Shown: positions 1 through 7,862 of the stretch, piece after piece
How the letters are laid out: every line of letters begins with the position of its first letter
Numbering within the stretch: the first letter of the stretch is position 1
Assembly (NCBI RefSeq): GCF_043194295.1
Contig: NZ_JBAFVK010000004.1
Length of the DNA stretch: 64,000 nucleotides
Source: Xanthobacter autotrophicus
GTDB taxonomy: Bacteria; Pseudomonadota; Alphaproteobacteria; Rhizobiales; Xanthobacteraceae
Strand: one strand, 5' to 3'
Translations under genes and position numbers: made by a program
The notes under the pieces: model-generated
Databases searched by the model: none
Told to the model about the DNA's origin: nothing
Seen by the model: only the letters and a program-made list of their open reading frames with translations

Positions 1-849
1 TATGGCAAGGCGGCGGACGCCTGGAACGCGGTGGAATTCGTCACCTTCGGCCCCATCAGCCTGTCTCTGCGGGCCGATCGCATCTCGTTCTTCCCGGACC
101 GGCGCAATGCCATCACCCGTGGCCTTGCCGAGATCATCGGCGATCCCGATGCCGGCCGGCTGGAGCCCACCCGCTTCGCCCAGTCCAGCGCTGCGGTGCA
201 GGGCCTGCCAGCGCTGGAGCGCCTGCTGTTTGAGGAGGGCGCCGCCGATGCCCTCCTGACCGGCCCGGAAGTCGCGCGGCGCTGCGCCCTCGGTACCGCT
301 ATCGCCACCAATCTCGCCGCCATCGCCGGCGAGATCCGCACCGCCTGGGGCGACAAGACCTCGGGCGTGCTCGGCGCCATCGTCTCCGGCAAGGGCGACC
401 CTGCCCTGTTTCCGGATGTGGGTGCCCTGCCCGGCATGATCCTCACCGACCTCTCGGGTGCCTACCAGCGGGTGACCGACACCAAGATCCTGCCCGTGCT
501 CGGCACTGGCCCCAGTGAAGCCAAGCCTAACCTCGCCGACAACTGGCGCTCGGGCCGTTCCGGGCGGGTGGCTGCGAACATGATCAAGAGCGCCGACGCC
601 CTGCTGGTGGCGGTGGGCACGCAGATGCCGAGCCGGCCGCAATATGTGGTCAACAAGGCCGCCACCGGCGCGGACGCCGCCGCCGACAGGCTGCCCACCG
701 ACATCGGAGCCGCCGCCGCAACGGCCCAGGGCGCCAGCGCGCTGCAGGCGGCCATCAAGACCTTCAAGGTGGCGCAGGCGAGCGTCTACAAGCCCGTCGC
801 CTCCTATTTCGGCATCTCGCTGGGCTTCAACGCCCTGGACGGGGACTGA
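1..849 (+). CDS. Imelysin family protein, C-terminal part (5' end outside window)
   Basis: The reading frame is open from the first base, so the N-terminus lies outside the window. The visible 282 residues resemble the helical C-terminal half of imelysin (peptidase M75-like) proteins, which act in the periplasm or on the outer membrane in iron acquisition. The family GxHxxE signature would lie upstream and is not visible. The stop is followed after 2 bases by a DUF1513 gene, the usual partner of imelysins in alphaproteobacteria, and this context is the main support. A protease role is not established for the family. Confidence 0.75.
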   Translation, partial: YGKAADAWNAVEFVTFGPISLSLRADRISFFPDRRNAITRGLAEIIGDPDAGRLEPTRFAQSSAAVQGLPALERLLFEEGAADALLTGPEVARRCALGTAIATNLAAIAGEIRTAWGDKTSGVLGAIVSGKGDPALFPDVGALPGMILTDLSGAYQRVTDTKILPVLGTGPSEAKPNLADNWRSGRSGRVAANMIKSADALLVAVGTQMPSRPQYVVNKAATGADAAADRLPTDIGAAAATAQGASALQAAIKTFKVAQASVYKPVASYFGISLGFNALDGD

Positions 850-851
850 GC

Positions 852-2006
852 ATGCGTCTGCGTCTCGACCCCGCCGGGCGATTGGACCACGCCGGGCTAT
901 TGGACCGGCGCGGCTTCCTCATGGGCGCGGCGGCGCTGGTTGCGGCCGGTCCGCTGGGCGCCTCCAACCTGCGCGCTGATCCTCTTGCCGAGGGATGGCT
1001 GGCAACGGCCGGCATGGGCGAGGGCTTCGCCGCCGTGGGCCTCGACGGCGCCTTCGCTGCCACCACGGCAGCGGAAACCGCCACGCGCCTGCACGGCATC
1101 GAGGCGAGCCCCACCGGCCCGCTGGCCGTGGCGGTGGGGCGGCGCCCGGGGCAGATCGCCCTCGTCTTCGACCGGCGGAAGGGCGGCGTCGTCGCCACCC
1201 TTGCCCCCGGCGCGGGCCGGGCGTTCTCCGGCCACGGCCGCTTCACGGCGGACGGCAGGCTCTTCCTCACCAACGAGATCGAGCGCCCCGGCGAAGGCAC
1301 CCATGTCATGGGACGGGGCGTGGTGGCCGTGCGCGTCGTGGATGGCGGGTTCGCCATCGTCTCGGAATGGCCGAGCGGCGGCGATGGCCCGCACGATTTG
1401 ATGCAGTCCGGCGCCGCGCTGGTGGTCGCCAATGGCGGCATCGAGCCCAACACCCCGGAGGCCCGGGACGCGGAAGTCACCGGCTCGGGCATCACCCTTC
1501 TTGACCCCGCCTCGGGCGGGGTGCGCGGCGCGGGCCGGCTGCCGCAGGACCTCGCCAGCCTGTCCCTGCGCCACCTCGCCCGCGACGGGAGCGGCGGCAC
1601 GGTGGTGGCGGCGCAGGACCTGCTGAAGGATGGCGAGGCGCGCCCGCTGCTGTTCCGCATCGCGAGCGACGGGGCGCTTTCGGCCTTCGATGCGCCGGAT
1701 GCGGAATGGCGGGCTCTCAGGGGTTATGTGGGCTCCGTGGCCTATGATCCCTCCGGCCGCTACGTGGCCTGCGCCTCTCCGCGCGGCAATCGCGTGGCAG
1801 TGTGGCAGGCGGACGGGCGCTTCGTGGGGGCCGTCCCCCTCACCGATGGCTGCGGCCTCGCGGCGGGACGGGAAGCCGGCACCTTCGTCGCCGCCTCCGG
1901 CTATGGCGAAGTCATCCTCGTTTCGGCAGGTCCCGAGGGCGTCGGCATCGCGGCACGGCGCACCGGCGGACCGCGCTTCGATAATCACATGGTGCGGATC
2001 GGCTGA
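852..2006 (+). CDS. DUF1513 family protein with Tat-type signal
   Basis: This 384-residue protein starts 2 bases after the imelysin stop, so the two are surely cotranscribed. Near residue 20 an RRGFLMGAAALV stretch followed by a hydrophobic run and small residues looks like a twin-arginine signal, implying export in folded form. The rest is rich in Gly and Asp repeats of the kind seen in beta-propellers, as expected for DUF1513. The family commonly ends imelysin/cytochrome-peroxidase iron-uptake operons. Its biochemical activity is unknown, and a periplasmic accessory role in iron handling is inferred from context. Confidence 0.78.
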   Translation: MRLRLDPAGRLDHAGLLDRRGFLMGAAALVAAGPLGASNLRADPLAEGWLATAGMGEGFAAVGLDGAFAATTAAETATRLHGIEASPTGPLAVAVGRRPGQIALVFDRRKGGVVATLAPGAGRAFSGHGRFTADGRLFLTNEIERPGEGTHVMGRGVVAVRVVDGGFAIVSEWPSGGDGPHDLMQSGAALVVANGGIEPNTPEARDAEVTGSGITLLDPASGGVRGAGRLPQDLASLSLRHLARDGSGGTVVAAQDLLKDGEARPLLFRIASDGALSAFDAPDAEWRALRGYVGSVAYDPSGRYVACASPRGNRVAVWQADGRFVGAVPLTDGCGLAAGREAGTFVAASGYGEVILVSAGPEGVGIAARRTGGPRFDNHMVRIG

Positions 2007-2165
2007 AACCAAAGCCTGCGCGGCAATTGGGCAACCGTCTCGGCGCCAATCGAAGACCGGGGCCGCTGATACGAGTCTTCTGCCCGGCTTGTGAAACCCA
2101 AACGCGGGCTTCACCGTTGTCTCTGTGATTCTGCCGCGGGCGGACAAGAGAAGAAGAGGCAAGCC

Positions 2166-2717
2166 ATGAACTGGGTGGTCCTGGTGGGCAGCGTGCGCAA
2201 AGGCTCCCTCAACGCGGCGCTCGCCCGCGCCCTCCCCGAACTCGCCCCCGACGGGGTGAAGATCGATCTTTTGCCCTCGGTGGCGGACATGCCCATCTAT
2301 GACGGCGACATCGAGACCGCGGGCTTCCCCGGCCAGGTCAGCGCCGTGGGCGACCGGGTGAAGGCGGCGGATGCCCTCGTCATCGTGACCCCGGAATATA
2401 ATTACTCGGTTCCCGGCGGGCTGAAGAACGCGCTGGACTGGCTGTCACGCCTGAAGACCCAGCCGCTGAAGACCAAGCCCACCCTCATCATGTCCGCGTC
2501 GCCCAGCACCATGGGCGGCGCGCGGGCTCAGTATCACCTCCGCCAGGTGCTGGTGGCGGTGGATGCCCACGTGATGAACGTGCCCGAGGTGATGGTCGCG
2601 CAGGCCCACACCAAGATTACCGACGGCGTGCTCACCGACCAGGGCACGCGCGACTTCGTCGGCAAGCAGCTCGTCGCCTTCCAGGGCTTCGTGAAGAAGG
2701 CGCAGGCGGCAACCTGA
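2166..2717 (+). CDS. NADPH-dependent FMN reductase family protein
   Basis: The 183-residue flavodoxin-like protein begins VVLVGSVRKGSLNAAL, where GSxRxxSxN is the FMN phosphate loop, and has the family motif PEYNYSVPGGLKNALDW around residue 80. Such enzymes use NAD(P)H to reduce FMN, quinones or chromate (ChrR-like) in the cytoplasm. An in-frame GTG at 2091 would add 25 residues, but the ATG at 2166 follows a purine-rich GAAGAAGAGG stretch and places the beta strand at the N-terminus as in the family. It appears monocistronic and ends in a hairpin shared with queD. Confidence 0.85.
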   Translation: MNWVVLVGSVRKGSLNAALARALPELAPDGVKIDLLPSVADMPIYDGDIETAGFPGQVSAVGDRVKAADALVIVTPEYNYSVPGGLKNALDWLSRLKTQPLKTKPTLIMSASPSTMGGARAQYHLRQVLVAVDAHVMNVPEVMVAQAHTKITDGVLTDQGTRDFVGKQLVAFQGFVKKAQAAT

Positions 2718-2733
2718 ATCTTTTCAGTTGCCG
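2707..2733. terminator. Hairpin overlapping both stop codons of convergent genes
   Basis: Arms CGGCAA plus CTGAA pair with TTCAG plus TTGCCG around a TCTT loop, with one bulged C. The stop of the FMN reductase (2715-2717) and the stop of queD (2724-2726 on the other strand) are both inside the stem, so one element would serve both transcripts. Confidence 0.6.
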
Positions 2734-3113
2734 TCGAATTCCGCGAAGGAGAACGGCGTCTCATAGACCCGCACGGACGACAGCAGCGGCAGCACCGGCT
2801 TCACCCGGTCCCAGATCCAGGCGGCGATGATCTCGGCGGTGGGGTTTTCCAGCCCCTCCACATCGTTGAGGCAGTAGTGGTCGAGCTGTTTCAGCAACGG
2901 GCCGAAGGCGGCTTCCACGTCGAAGAAATCCACCACGAAGCCCGTCACCGCATCCACCGGCCCTTCCAGCGTGAGGTCCACGCGATAGGAATGGCCGTGC
3001 ATGCGCCGGCAGCGGTGGGTTTCCGGCACGTTGGGCAGGAAATGGGCGGCCTCGAAGGTGAAGCCCTGGGTGATGCGCGCGCGCCGCGGCACCGGGGTGG
3101 CGCTCGAACTCAT
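2724..3113 (-). CDS. queD: 6-carboxy-5,6,7,8-tetrahydropterin synthase (QueD)
   Basis: About 129 residues. QueD converts 7,8-dihydroneopterin triphosphate to 6-carboxytetrahydropterin, the second step of queuosine/7-deazaguanine synthesis. The sequence shows FEAAHFLP, the Cys before the zinc motif (THRCRRMHGHSY, with HGH as ligands), LDHYCLND and PTAEIIAAWIW, all typical. The ATG at 3113 overlaps the queE stop in an ATGA, implying translational coupling. A longer frame from 3173 would add 20 non-conserved residues. queC is not in the window. Confidence 0.92.
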   Translation of the reverse strand: MSSSATPVPRRARITQGFTFEAAHFLPNVPETHRCRRMHGHSYRVDLTLEGPVDAVTGFVVDFFDVEAAFGPLLKQLDHYCLNDVEGLENPTAEIIAAWIWDRVKPVLPLLSSVRVYETPFSFAEFDGN

Positions 3114-3745
3114 GGAATACCAATCATCTTGTGGGTCTGGAGGGACAGCCGCCAGCGCGGATGCGAGAGGCAATAGGCCACCGCCGCCTCGGTATTGCGC
3201 AGGCGGTCCGGTCCGTCCATGGGCTGAAGGAAGAAATGGGCGAAATCGAGCCCCGCCACGGCCTCGGGGGCAAGCCCCGCCTGCGGGAAGACCAGCTTCA
3301 ACTCGTGGCCGCGCTGGAGCTTGAGGTCGGTGCCGGCCTTGGGGCTCATGCAGATCCAGTCGATGCCGTCCGGCGCCGCCACGGTGCCGTTGGTCTCCAC
3401 CGCGATCTCGAAGCCAAGGGCGTGGACCGCGTCCACCAACGCGGCATCAAGCTGGAGCAGCGGCTCGCCGCCGGTGAAGACCACGAAACGGCGCTCGGGC
3501 GCGCCGGCACCCCAGGTCGCGCCGATGGCGGCGGCCAGCGTGGCGGCGTCAGCGAAGCGGCCGCCGCCTTCTCCATCCATGCCGACGAAGTCGGTGTCGC
3601 AGAAACGGCACTGGGCGTCGGCGCGGTCGTCCTCCCGGCCGGACCACAGATTGCAGCCCGCAAACCGGCAGAACACCGCAGCGCGCCCCGCCTGGGCGCC
3701 CTCGCCCTGGAGGGTGAGGAACATTTCTTTGACAGCATAGGCCAT
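3110..3745 (-). CDS. queE: 7-carboxy-7-deazaguanine synthase (QueE), radical SAM
   Basis: This 211-residue protein should catalyse the radical-SAM ring contraction of 6-carboxytetrahydropterin to 7-carboxy-7-deazaguanine, the step after QueD. The N-terminus MAYAVKEMFLTLQGEG is typical. The cluster cysteines are Cys31, Cys46 and Cys49, the CX14CX2C spacing characteristic of many QueE proteins rather than the usual CX3CX2C. The glycine-rich FTGGEP follows. It is the first gene of the queE-queD pair, with a 4-base overlap to queD. Confidence 0.93.
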   Translation of the reverse strand: MAYAVKEMFLTLQGEGAQAGRAAVFCRFAGCNLWSGREDDRADAQCRFCDTDFVGMDGEGGGRFADAATLAAAIGATWGAGAPERRFVVFTGGEPLLQLDAALVDAVHALGFEIAVETNGTVAAPDGIDWICMSPKAGTDLKLQRGHELKLVFPQAGLAPEAVAGLDFAHFFLQPMDGPDRLRNTEAAVAYCLSHPRWRLSLQTHKMIGIP

Positions 3746-3811
3746 GGGCCGAAGCCTTTAGCCCGAAGGCGCGCGGGGGGGAAGCCGCCGCGGCGCCCGG
3801 CAGGTCCGCGG

Positions 3812-5044
3812 TTATTGCGCGGCGGGAGCCGGCGCGGCCGCAACCTCGTCAACCGCGACTGCCGCCTGCTGCGTGGGCTGCTGACGCAGCCGGTCGAGGC
3901 CGCTGATACGCACGCCCTCCATGGACATGGTCGAGGGCGCCGGCTTGCCGGCGGAGGCGGCCCCGGTCAAAAGCGAGCCGCGCAGTTGCGGCGCCATTTC
4001 CGCGAGCTGGGCGAACTTGCCGTGGTTGAAGCTGTCGAGGGCCTTCACGTCGGTCATGTCGACCACCACCGCGCCGAGGTCCACCAGCTCCGCGTCGTTG
4101 GAATATTCGCCGAGCCGCTGCTTCTTGCCAGCGAGGAATTCGGAGATGCCCAGCGCCTTGTCATCGCGCGAGACGATGACGACGAAGGGTTTCGCCGGCT
4201 TGCCGAAGCGCTTGAGCTGGCTCTTGAACACGTCCACGTCGATATCGGGAGCGGCGAGGATGATGTTGCCGATCTTGTTCGCCGGCACGGGCTTGCCGGA
4301 AATGCGGATCTGCCGCAGTGCCTCAACCGTCACCCAGTTGCCCATGGAGTGGGCCATAATGCTCACCTCGTCCGCGCCGCTGCCGAAAGCGAGGCGGATG
4401 GTGTCTTCCAGGTTGTCGCGGGCGGCGGTGGCGCTGTTGTTGTCGTAGACATACGCCTCGGTGGTCGCCCGGGACGCCCAGGTGAACAGCACCGGCACCG
4501 CCGGCGCGTCGGCGTCATCCGCCATCTGGGCGAGGCGATAGAGCGCCTCGGAAAACTGCGTGTTGTAGCCGTGGACGAAGATGAACACCTTCTTCTGGCC
4601 CGCGGGGCGGCGCGCCAGCTCGCTCTTCATGTCGCGCAGGAAGTCCTGCTGGGTGTCGCGATAGATGGCCTCGTGCACCACCATGTCGGTGGCAGGGTCG
4701 CCGGTGCCCTTTTTCGGCCACTCGATCTCGCCCGGCTTGTGGGCGGGGGGAACGGAGAGGTCCACCTTCGCGAAATTGAGGGCGGTCGAGCGCTCGCCGT
4801 TGAAGATGACGCCGGGGCGCGGGTCCCGTTCACGGGTCGAGGCGACGAGGATCACATGCTCGCGGGCGCCGGGCGCCTTGGCGGCGGTGGGCGTCAGCGC
4901 CTCGGGGCCGGGGCGGTCGGAGCAGCCGGCGAGCAAAGTGAGGCACAAAGCCGTGGCGGCAAGGCGCACCCCAGCGCGCCGCATGCCCACCAGTCCCGGC
5001 AGTCCCACGCCGGACACCGGCCCCACCCGCTCGAAAATCCGCAC
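3812..5044 (-). CDS. Alpha/beta hydrolase lipoprotein (DUF900-like)
   Basis: A putative serine hydrolase of about 410 residues. IFVHGYNTQF carries the oxyanion region, and MAHSMGNW contains the nucleophile Ser in the position of the GxSxG elbow. These and an acidic AAPDIDVDVF segment fit the DUF900 group. LTLLAGC is a lipobox, so it should be a lipid-anchored envelope protein. I chose GTG at 5044 because GGAGGGG lies just upstream; ATG at 4984 would give a shorter signal peptide and is possible. The C-terminus is Ala/Gln/Pro-rich. The substrate is unknown. Confidence 0.72.
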   Translation of the reverse strand: MRIFERVGPVSGVGLPGLVGMRRAGVRLAATALCLTLLAGCSDRPGPEALTPTAAKAPGAREHVILVASTRERDPRPGVIFNGERSTALNFAKVDLSVPPAHKPGEIEWPKKGTGDPATDMVVHEAIYRDTQQDFLRDMKSELARRPAGQKKVFIFVHGYNTQFSEALYRLAQMADDADAPAVPVLFTWASRATTEAYVYDNNSATAARDNLEDTIRLAFGSGADEVSIMAHSMGNWVTVEALRQIRISGKPVPANKIGNIILAAPDIDVDVFKSQLKRFGKPAKPFVVIVSRDDKALGISEFLAGKKQRLGEYSNDAELVDLGAVVVDMTDVKALDSFNHGKFAQLAEMAPQLRGSLLTGAASAGKPAPSTMSMEGVRISGLDRLRQQPTQQAAVAVDEVAAAPAPAAQ

Positions 5045-5354
5045 GTCGTCCCCTCCACGCGCACTTGTAGCTGAGTCTTCATGGCACATCAGACCGGAGG
5101 ATGCGCGGTAATTTGGGGCCAATGCTGAACGCCAGCTTGGCGAGAGGTATCAAGCTGGGGCGTGACGCTAAGTCAGATAGGGCCGCCCGTGAAGACATCG
5201 TGCGCAGCAGCACACTCGGTACCCCATTTTCAGCCACGTTACTTGCACTTCGGCAAACTAGCTTTGCGGCTTCGAGTCTCGCTTAAAGGCCGCTGCGGTC
5301 CTATCTCCGACCCAACATCACGAACGGAGGCCCGCCCTCCCCGGAGACACCGCC
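5045..5354. other. Divergent intergenic region
   Basis: About 310 bases separate the leftward hydrolase gene from the rightward dioxygenase gene, so it should carry both promoters. The only clear structure is an inverted repeat at 5132-5158 with arms CCAGCTTG and CAAGCTGG 11 bases apart. I see no convincing -35/-10 pair and no small gene with a ribosome-binding site. Confidence 0.4.
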
Positions 5355-6296
5355 ATGGAACTCACCGGTCTTCACCACGTCACCGCCGTCTCGGCGGACG
5401 CGCCGTACAACCATCGCTTCTATACCCAGACGCTGGGCATGCGCCTCGTGAAGAAGACGGTGAATCAGGACGATACCTCGGCCTATCACCTGTTCTATGC
5501 CGACGGCGAAGCCAGCCCCGGCACGGACCTCACCTTCTTCGACTGGCCGGTACCCCGCGAGCAGCGCGGCAACCACGCGGCGGTGCGCACCTTCCTGCGG
5601 GTGCGCGACGACACGGCGCTCGACTATTGGGCCGGCCGCCTCGCCGATTCCGGCGTCGCCCACACCGGCATCGAGACCCGTGACGGCCGCGACATGCTGC
5701 CCTTCGAGGACCGGGAGGGCCAGCGCCTGGGCCTGATCGTGGATGGCGGGCGCGGCCCCGGCGTGCCGTGGGCCAAGAGCCCGGTGCCGACCGAGCACCA
5801 GATCCGCGGCCTCGGCCCCATCGTGCTGTCGGTGCCGGACCTTGCCCCCACCGCCGTGGTGCTGACTGAGGTGATGGGGATGCGGGAGGTGCGCACCTAT
5901 GCCAGCGAGGAGGGCCGCGCCATCCATGTGTTCGAGATGGGCGCAGGCGGCCCCGCCGCCGAGGTCCATGTGAAGGTGGAGCCCGGCCTTGCCCCCGCCG
6001 TGCAGGGCGCGGGCGCGGTGCATCACGTGGCGTTCCGCGTCACCACCTTCGACGAATACGACGAATGGGCGCGGCGGCTGAAGGACCTGCGCATTCCCAA
6101 CAGCGGCAAGGTGGACCGTTTCTATTTCCGCTCGCTCTATTTCCGCGAGCCCAACGGTATCCTGTTCGAGCTGGCCACCGACGGTCCGGGCTTCGCCGCG
6201 GACGAGGACGCCGCCCACCTGGGCGAGAAGCTGGCCCTGCCGCCGTTCCTGGAAGGCCGGCGTGCCGCCATTGAGGCCGGCCTCAAGCCGCTCTGA
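5355..6296 (+). CDS. VOC-family ring-cleaving dioxygenase-like protein
   Basis: This 313-residue protein has two glyoxalase/VOC modules. The first starts GLHHVTAVSADAPYNHRFY and contains LGMRLVKKTVNQDD, a hallmark of the MhqO/PcpA/LinE-like hydroquinone dioxygenases. The second contains VHHVAFRV and EPNGILFELATDGPGF, supplying the second His and the Glu of a 2-His-1-carboxylate iron site. Members cleave hydroquinones or confer resistance to them, and the true substrate here cannot be told. It is monocistronic and ends at a strong hairpin terminator. Confidence 0.82.
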   Translation: MELTGLHHVTAVSADAPYNHRFYTQTLGMRLVKKTVNQDDTSAYHLFYADGEASPGTDLTFFDWPVPREQRGNHAAVRTFLRVRDDTALDYWAGRLADSGVAHTGIETRDGRDMLPFEDREGQRLGLIVDGGRGPGVPWAKSPVPTEHQIRGLGPIVLSVPDLAPTAVVLTEVMGMREVRTYASEEGRAIHVFEMGAGGPAAEVHVKVEPGLAPAVQGAGAVHHVAFRVTTFDEYDEWARRLKDLRIPNSGKVDRFYFRSLYFREPNGILFELATDGPGFAADEDAAHLGEKLALPPFLEGRRAAIEAGLKPL

Positions 6297-6311
6297 ACCG
6301 ACGATCCAAAA

Positions 6312-6340
6312 GGAAGGGGCCGGTCCTGCCGGCCCCTTCC
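6312..6340. terminator. 12-bp GC hairpin between convergent genes
   Basis: Perfect 12-base arms (GGAAGGGGCCGG and CCGGCCCCTTCC) around TCCTG, in the 48-base gap between the stops of the dioxygenase and the leftward GcvT-like gene. There is an A-run before the left arm and no clear T-run after, so it would terminate the minus-strand transcript best, but it can serve both. Confidence 0.7.
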
Positions 6341-6344
6341 TGAT

Positions 6345-7475
6345 TCAGCCCCGCTCGTCCAGCGGATGGGTGCGCAGGCGCATGGGATCGTAGAAGGGCG
6401 TGCGGACCACATTGGCCTCGAAGCTCTCCTCGCCATCCACCACGCTCACGGCCGTACCGAGGGCGGTCACGTCCGGCCGCAGCGAGACGAGGGCCAGCGA
6501 CTTCATGAGGTGCCGGCTGTAGGTGGTGGAATTCACTACGCCCACCTCGGCCCCATCCTTGAAGATCTTCGCGCCGGGGGCGATGGCCTTGGCCGCGAGC
6601 ACTTCCAGCCCGGCCTGGTGGGTGCGCTCGGTGCCCTTGCGGGCGACGAGGGCCGCCTTGCCGCGGAAGTCCGGCTTGGAGAGGTCCACCGACCAGTCCA
6701 TCAGCACTTCGAACGGGGTGGTGTCCTTGTGGGGCATGTCGAAGGGGAAGAACAGCAGCGCGCCTTCCACCCGCACGATATCCAGGCAATCCCACGACAC
6801 CGGCATGGCGCCGAACGGCTTGCCCGCCTCAAGGATCTTGTCCCACAGGGCGATGGCATCCTTGGCGGCGCAGAACACCTCATAGCCCCGCTCGGCCGAA
6901 TAGCCGCCCCGCGCCAGCGACACCGGCACGCCGAAGAGGGTGGTTTTGCCGTGCCCGAAATAGGGCAGGCCCTTCAGGTCAAAGGGGGTGTGGGGCGCGA
7001 GGATATCGAGGGCCTTGGGGCCCTGCAGCGACAGGATGTGCACGTCGTTGTCGCGCGAGAAGGTGACGTCGAAGCCTTCGGCGACGAGAGGCAGCGCCTC
7101 TTCCAGCGCGCCGCCGCCGTGGGAGAGGCGGAAGGCGCCGTCGCCGTCCACATAGATCAGCACGTCGTCGATGAGCCCGCCGTCATCGCCCACGATGGAG
7201 GCGATCGCGGAGCGGCCGGCCGGCACCTTGGTGATGTCGGCGGTGACCAGCTGGTTCAGGAAGGCCAGAGCGTCCTTGCCGCCCACATTGATGATCTTGA
7301 GGGCGGACACGTCGAACAGCCCCGCGCGCGTGCGCACCGCCTCCGTCTCCTCATAGGGATCGGTGGCGTAGTGCTGCGGGATCGCCATGTCGTTCCACGA
7401 TTCCTCGAGCTTCGACCCCAGTTCCCGGTGACGCTCGTTGAGGATCGATTGGCGCCAGATGGGTGCGCTCGTCAT
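6345..7475 (-). CDS. GcvT-like aminomethyltransferase family protein (possible DmmD counterpart)
   Basis: This 376-residue folate-binding protein is of the GcvT family. It contains RAGLFDVSALKIINVGGKDALAFLNQLVTADI at residues 49-80, LQGPKALDIL and RGGYSAERGYEVFC, all typical. Homologues move one-carbon units from methylated amines or ethers to tetrahydrofolate. It is transcribed away from the Tdm/Dmm operon across a shared 387-base promoter region, so I infer capture of formaldehyde or methyl groups from amine demethylation. It may correspond to DmmD, but I am not certain of that equivalence. The ATG at 7475 follows GAGGGGGACAGG. Confidence 0.75.
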   Translation of the reverse strand: MTSAPIWRQSILNERHRELGSKLEESWNDMAIPQHYATDPYEETEAVRTRAGLFDVSALKIINVGGKDALAFLNQLVTADITKVPAGRSAIASIVGDDGGLIDDVLIYVDGDGAFRLSHGGGALEEALPLVAEGFDVTFSRDNDVHILSLQGPKALDILAPHTPFDLKGLPYFGHGKTTLFGVPVSLARGGYSAERGYEVFCAAKDAIALWDKILEAGKPFGAMPVSWDCLDIVRVEGALLFFPFDMPHKDTTPFEVLMDWSVDLSKPDFRGKAALVARKGTERTHQAGLEVLAAKAIAPGAKIFKDGAEVGVVNSTTYSRHLMKSLALVSLRPDVTALGTAVSVVDGEESFEANVVRTPFYDPMRLRTHPLDERG

Positions 7476-7862
7476 CCTGTCCCCCTCTCTCTTTTCAGCT
7501 GTCGGACAGCATTGAATGGGAAGGCGACGGGGGTGCGATGCGCCGCACGCCCGCCGCGACGGGGCGCATCCTGTGCGGCGCGACGCTTCAGTGTCAATTG
7601 ATTTTCCTGGCAAGAAATTATTTGTGCCGGATGTGCAAGATCCAGGCAGGGAAAAGGCCCATAACTGCTTGCTATGGCCAATTTCGACTGAAAATTAAGC
7701 AGACCAACGCCCAACGAATGGGCTTGCACAAGCCGCAATCATCGGCACAGTGTTTCTACGGCGTCAAAAAAGTTCACTGAGGGGAACAGACTGCCGCCTT
7801 CGCGAGGATCGCAACTGCGGGACGGCCCGGTCCGGGTGCCGGCCCAGGCGGAGCTTGAAATC
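7476..7862. promoter_or_regulatory. Shared divergent promoter region of the methylated-amine island
   Basis: 387 bases without a gene, AT-rich compared with the flanks between about 7590 and 7760. It separates the GcvT-like gene from the eight-gene rightward run and must hold both promoters. No strong sigma70 or sigma54 consensus is apparent. The best structure is the palindrome listed at 7721-7734. A GTG at 7836 could extend the flavoprotein frame but lacks a good ribosome-binding site. Confidence 0.5.
7721..7734. promoter_or_regulatory. Candidate operator palindrome GGCTTG-CA-CAAGCC
   Basis: Perfect 6-base arms around a CA centre, about 130 bases upstream of the flavoprotein start and 245 upstream of the GcvT-like start. 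Its size and position fit a dimeric regulator. No regulator gene lies in the island, so the factor would be encoded elsewhere. Confidence 0.4.

Noticed and set aside
3131..5074. 647-residue plus-strand ORF across queE and the hydrolase gene
   Set aside because: Antisense shadow of two recognisable minus-strand genes; composition is Gly/Arg/His-rich.
7656..7679. GGCC-flanked imperfect palindrome in the divergent promoter
   Set aside because: Only a CCATA/TATGG 5-base arm truly pairs around a 9-base spacer; too weak to list as an operator.
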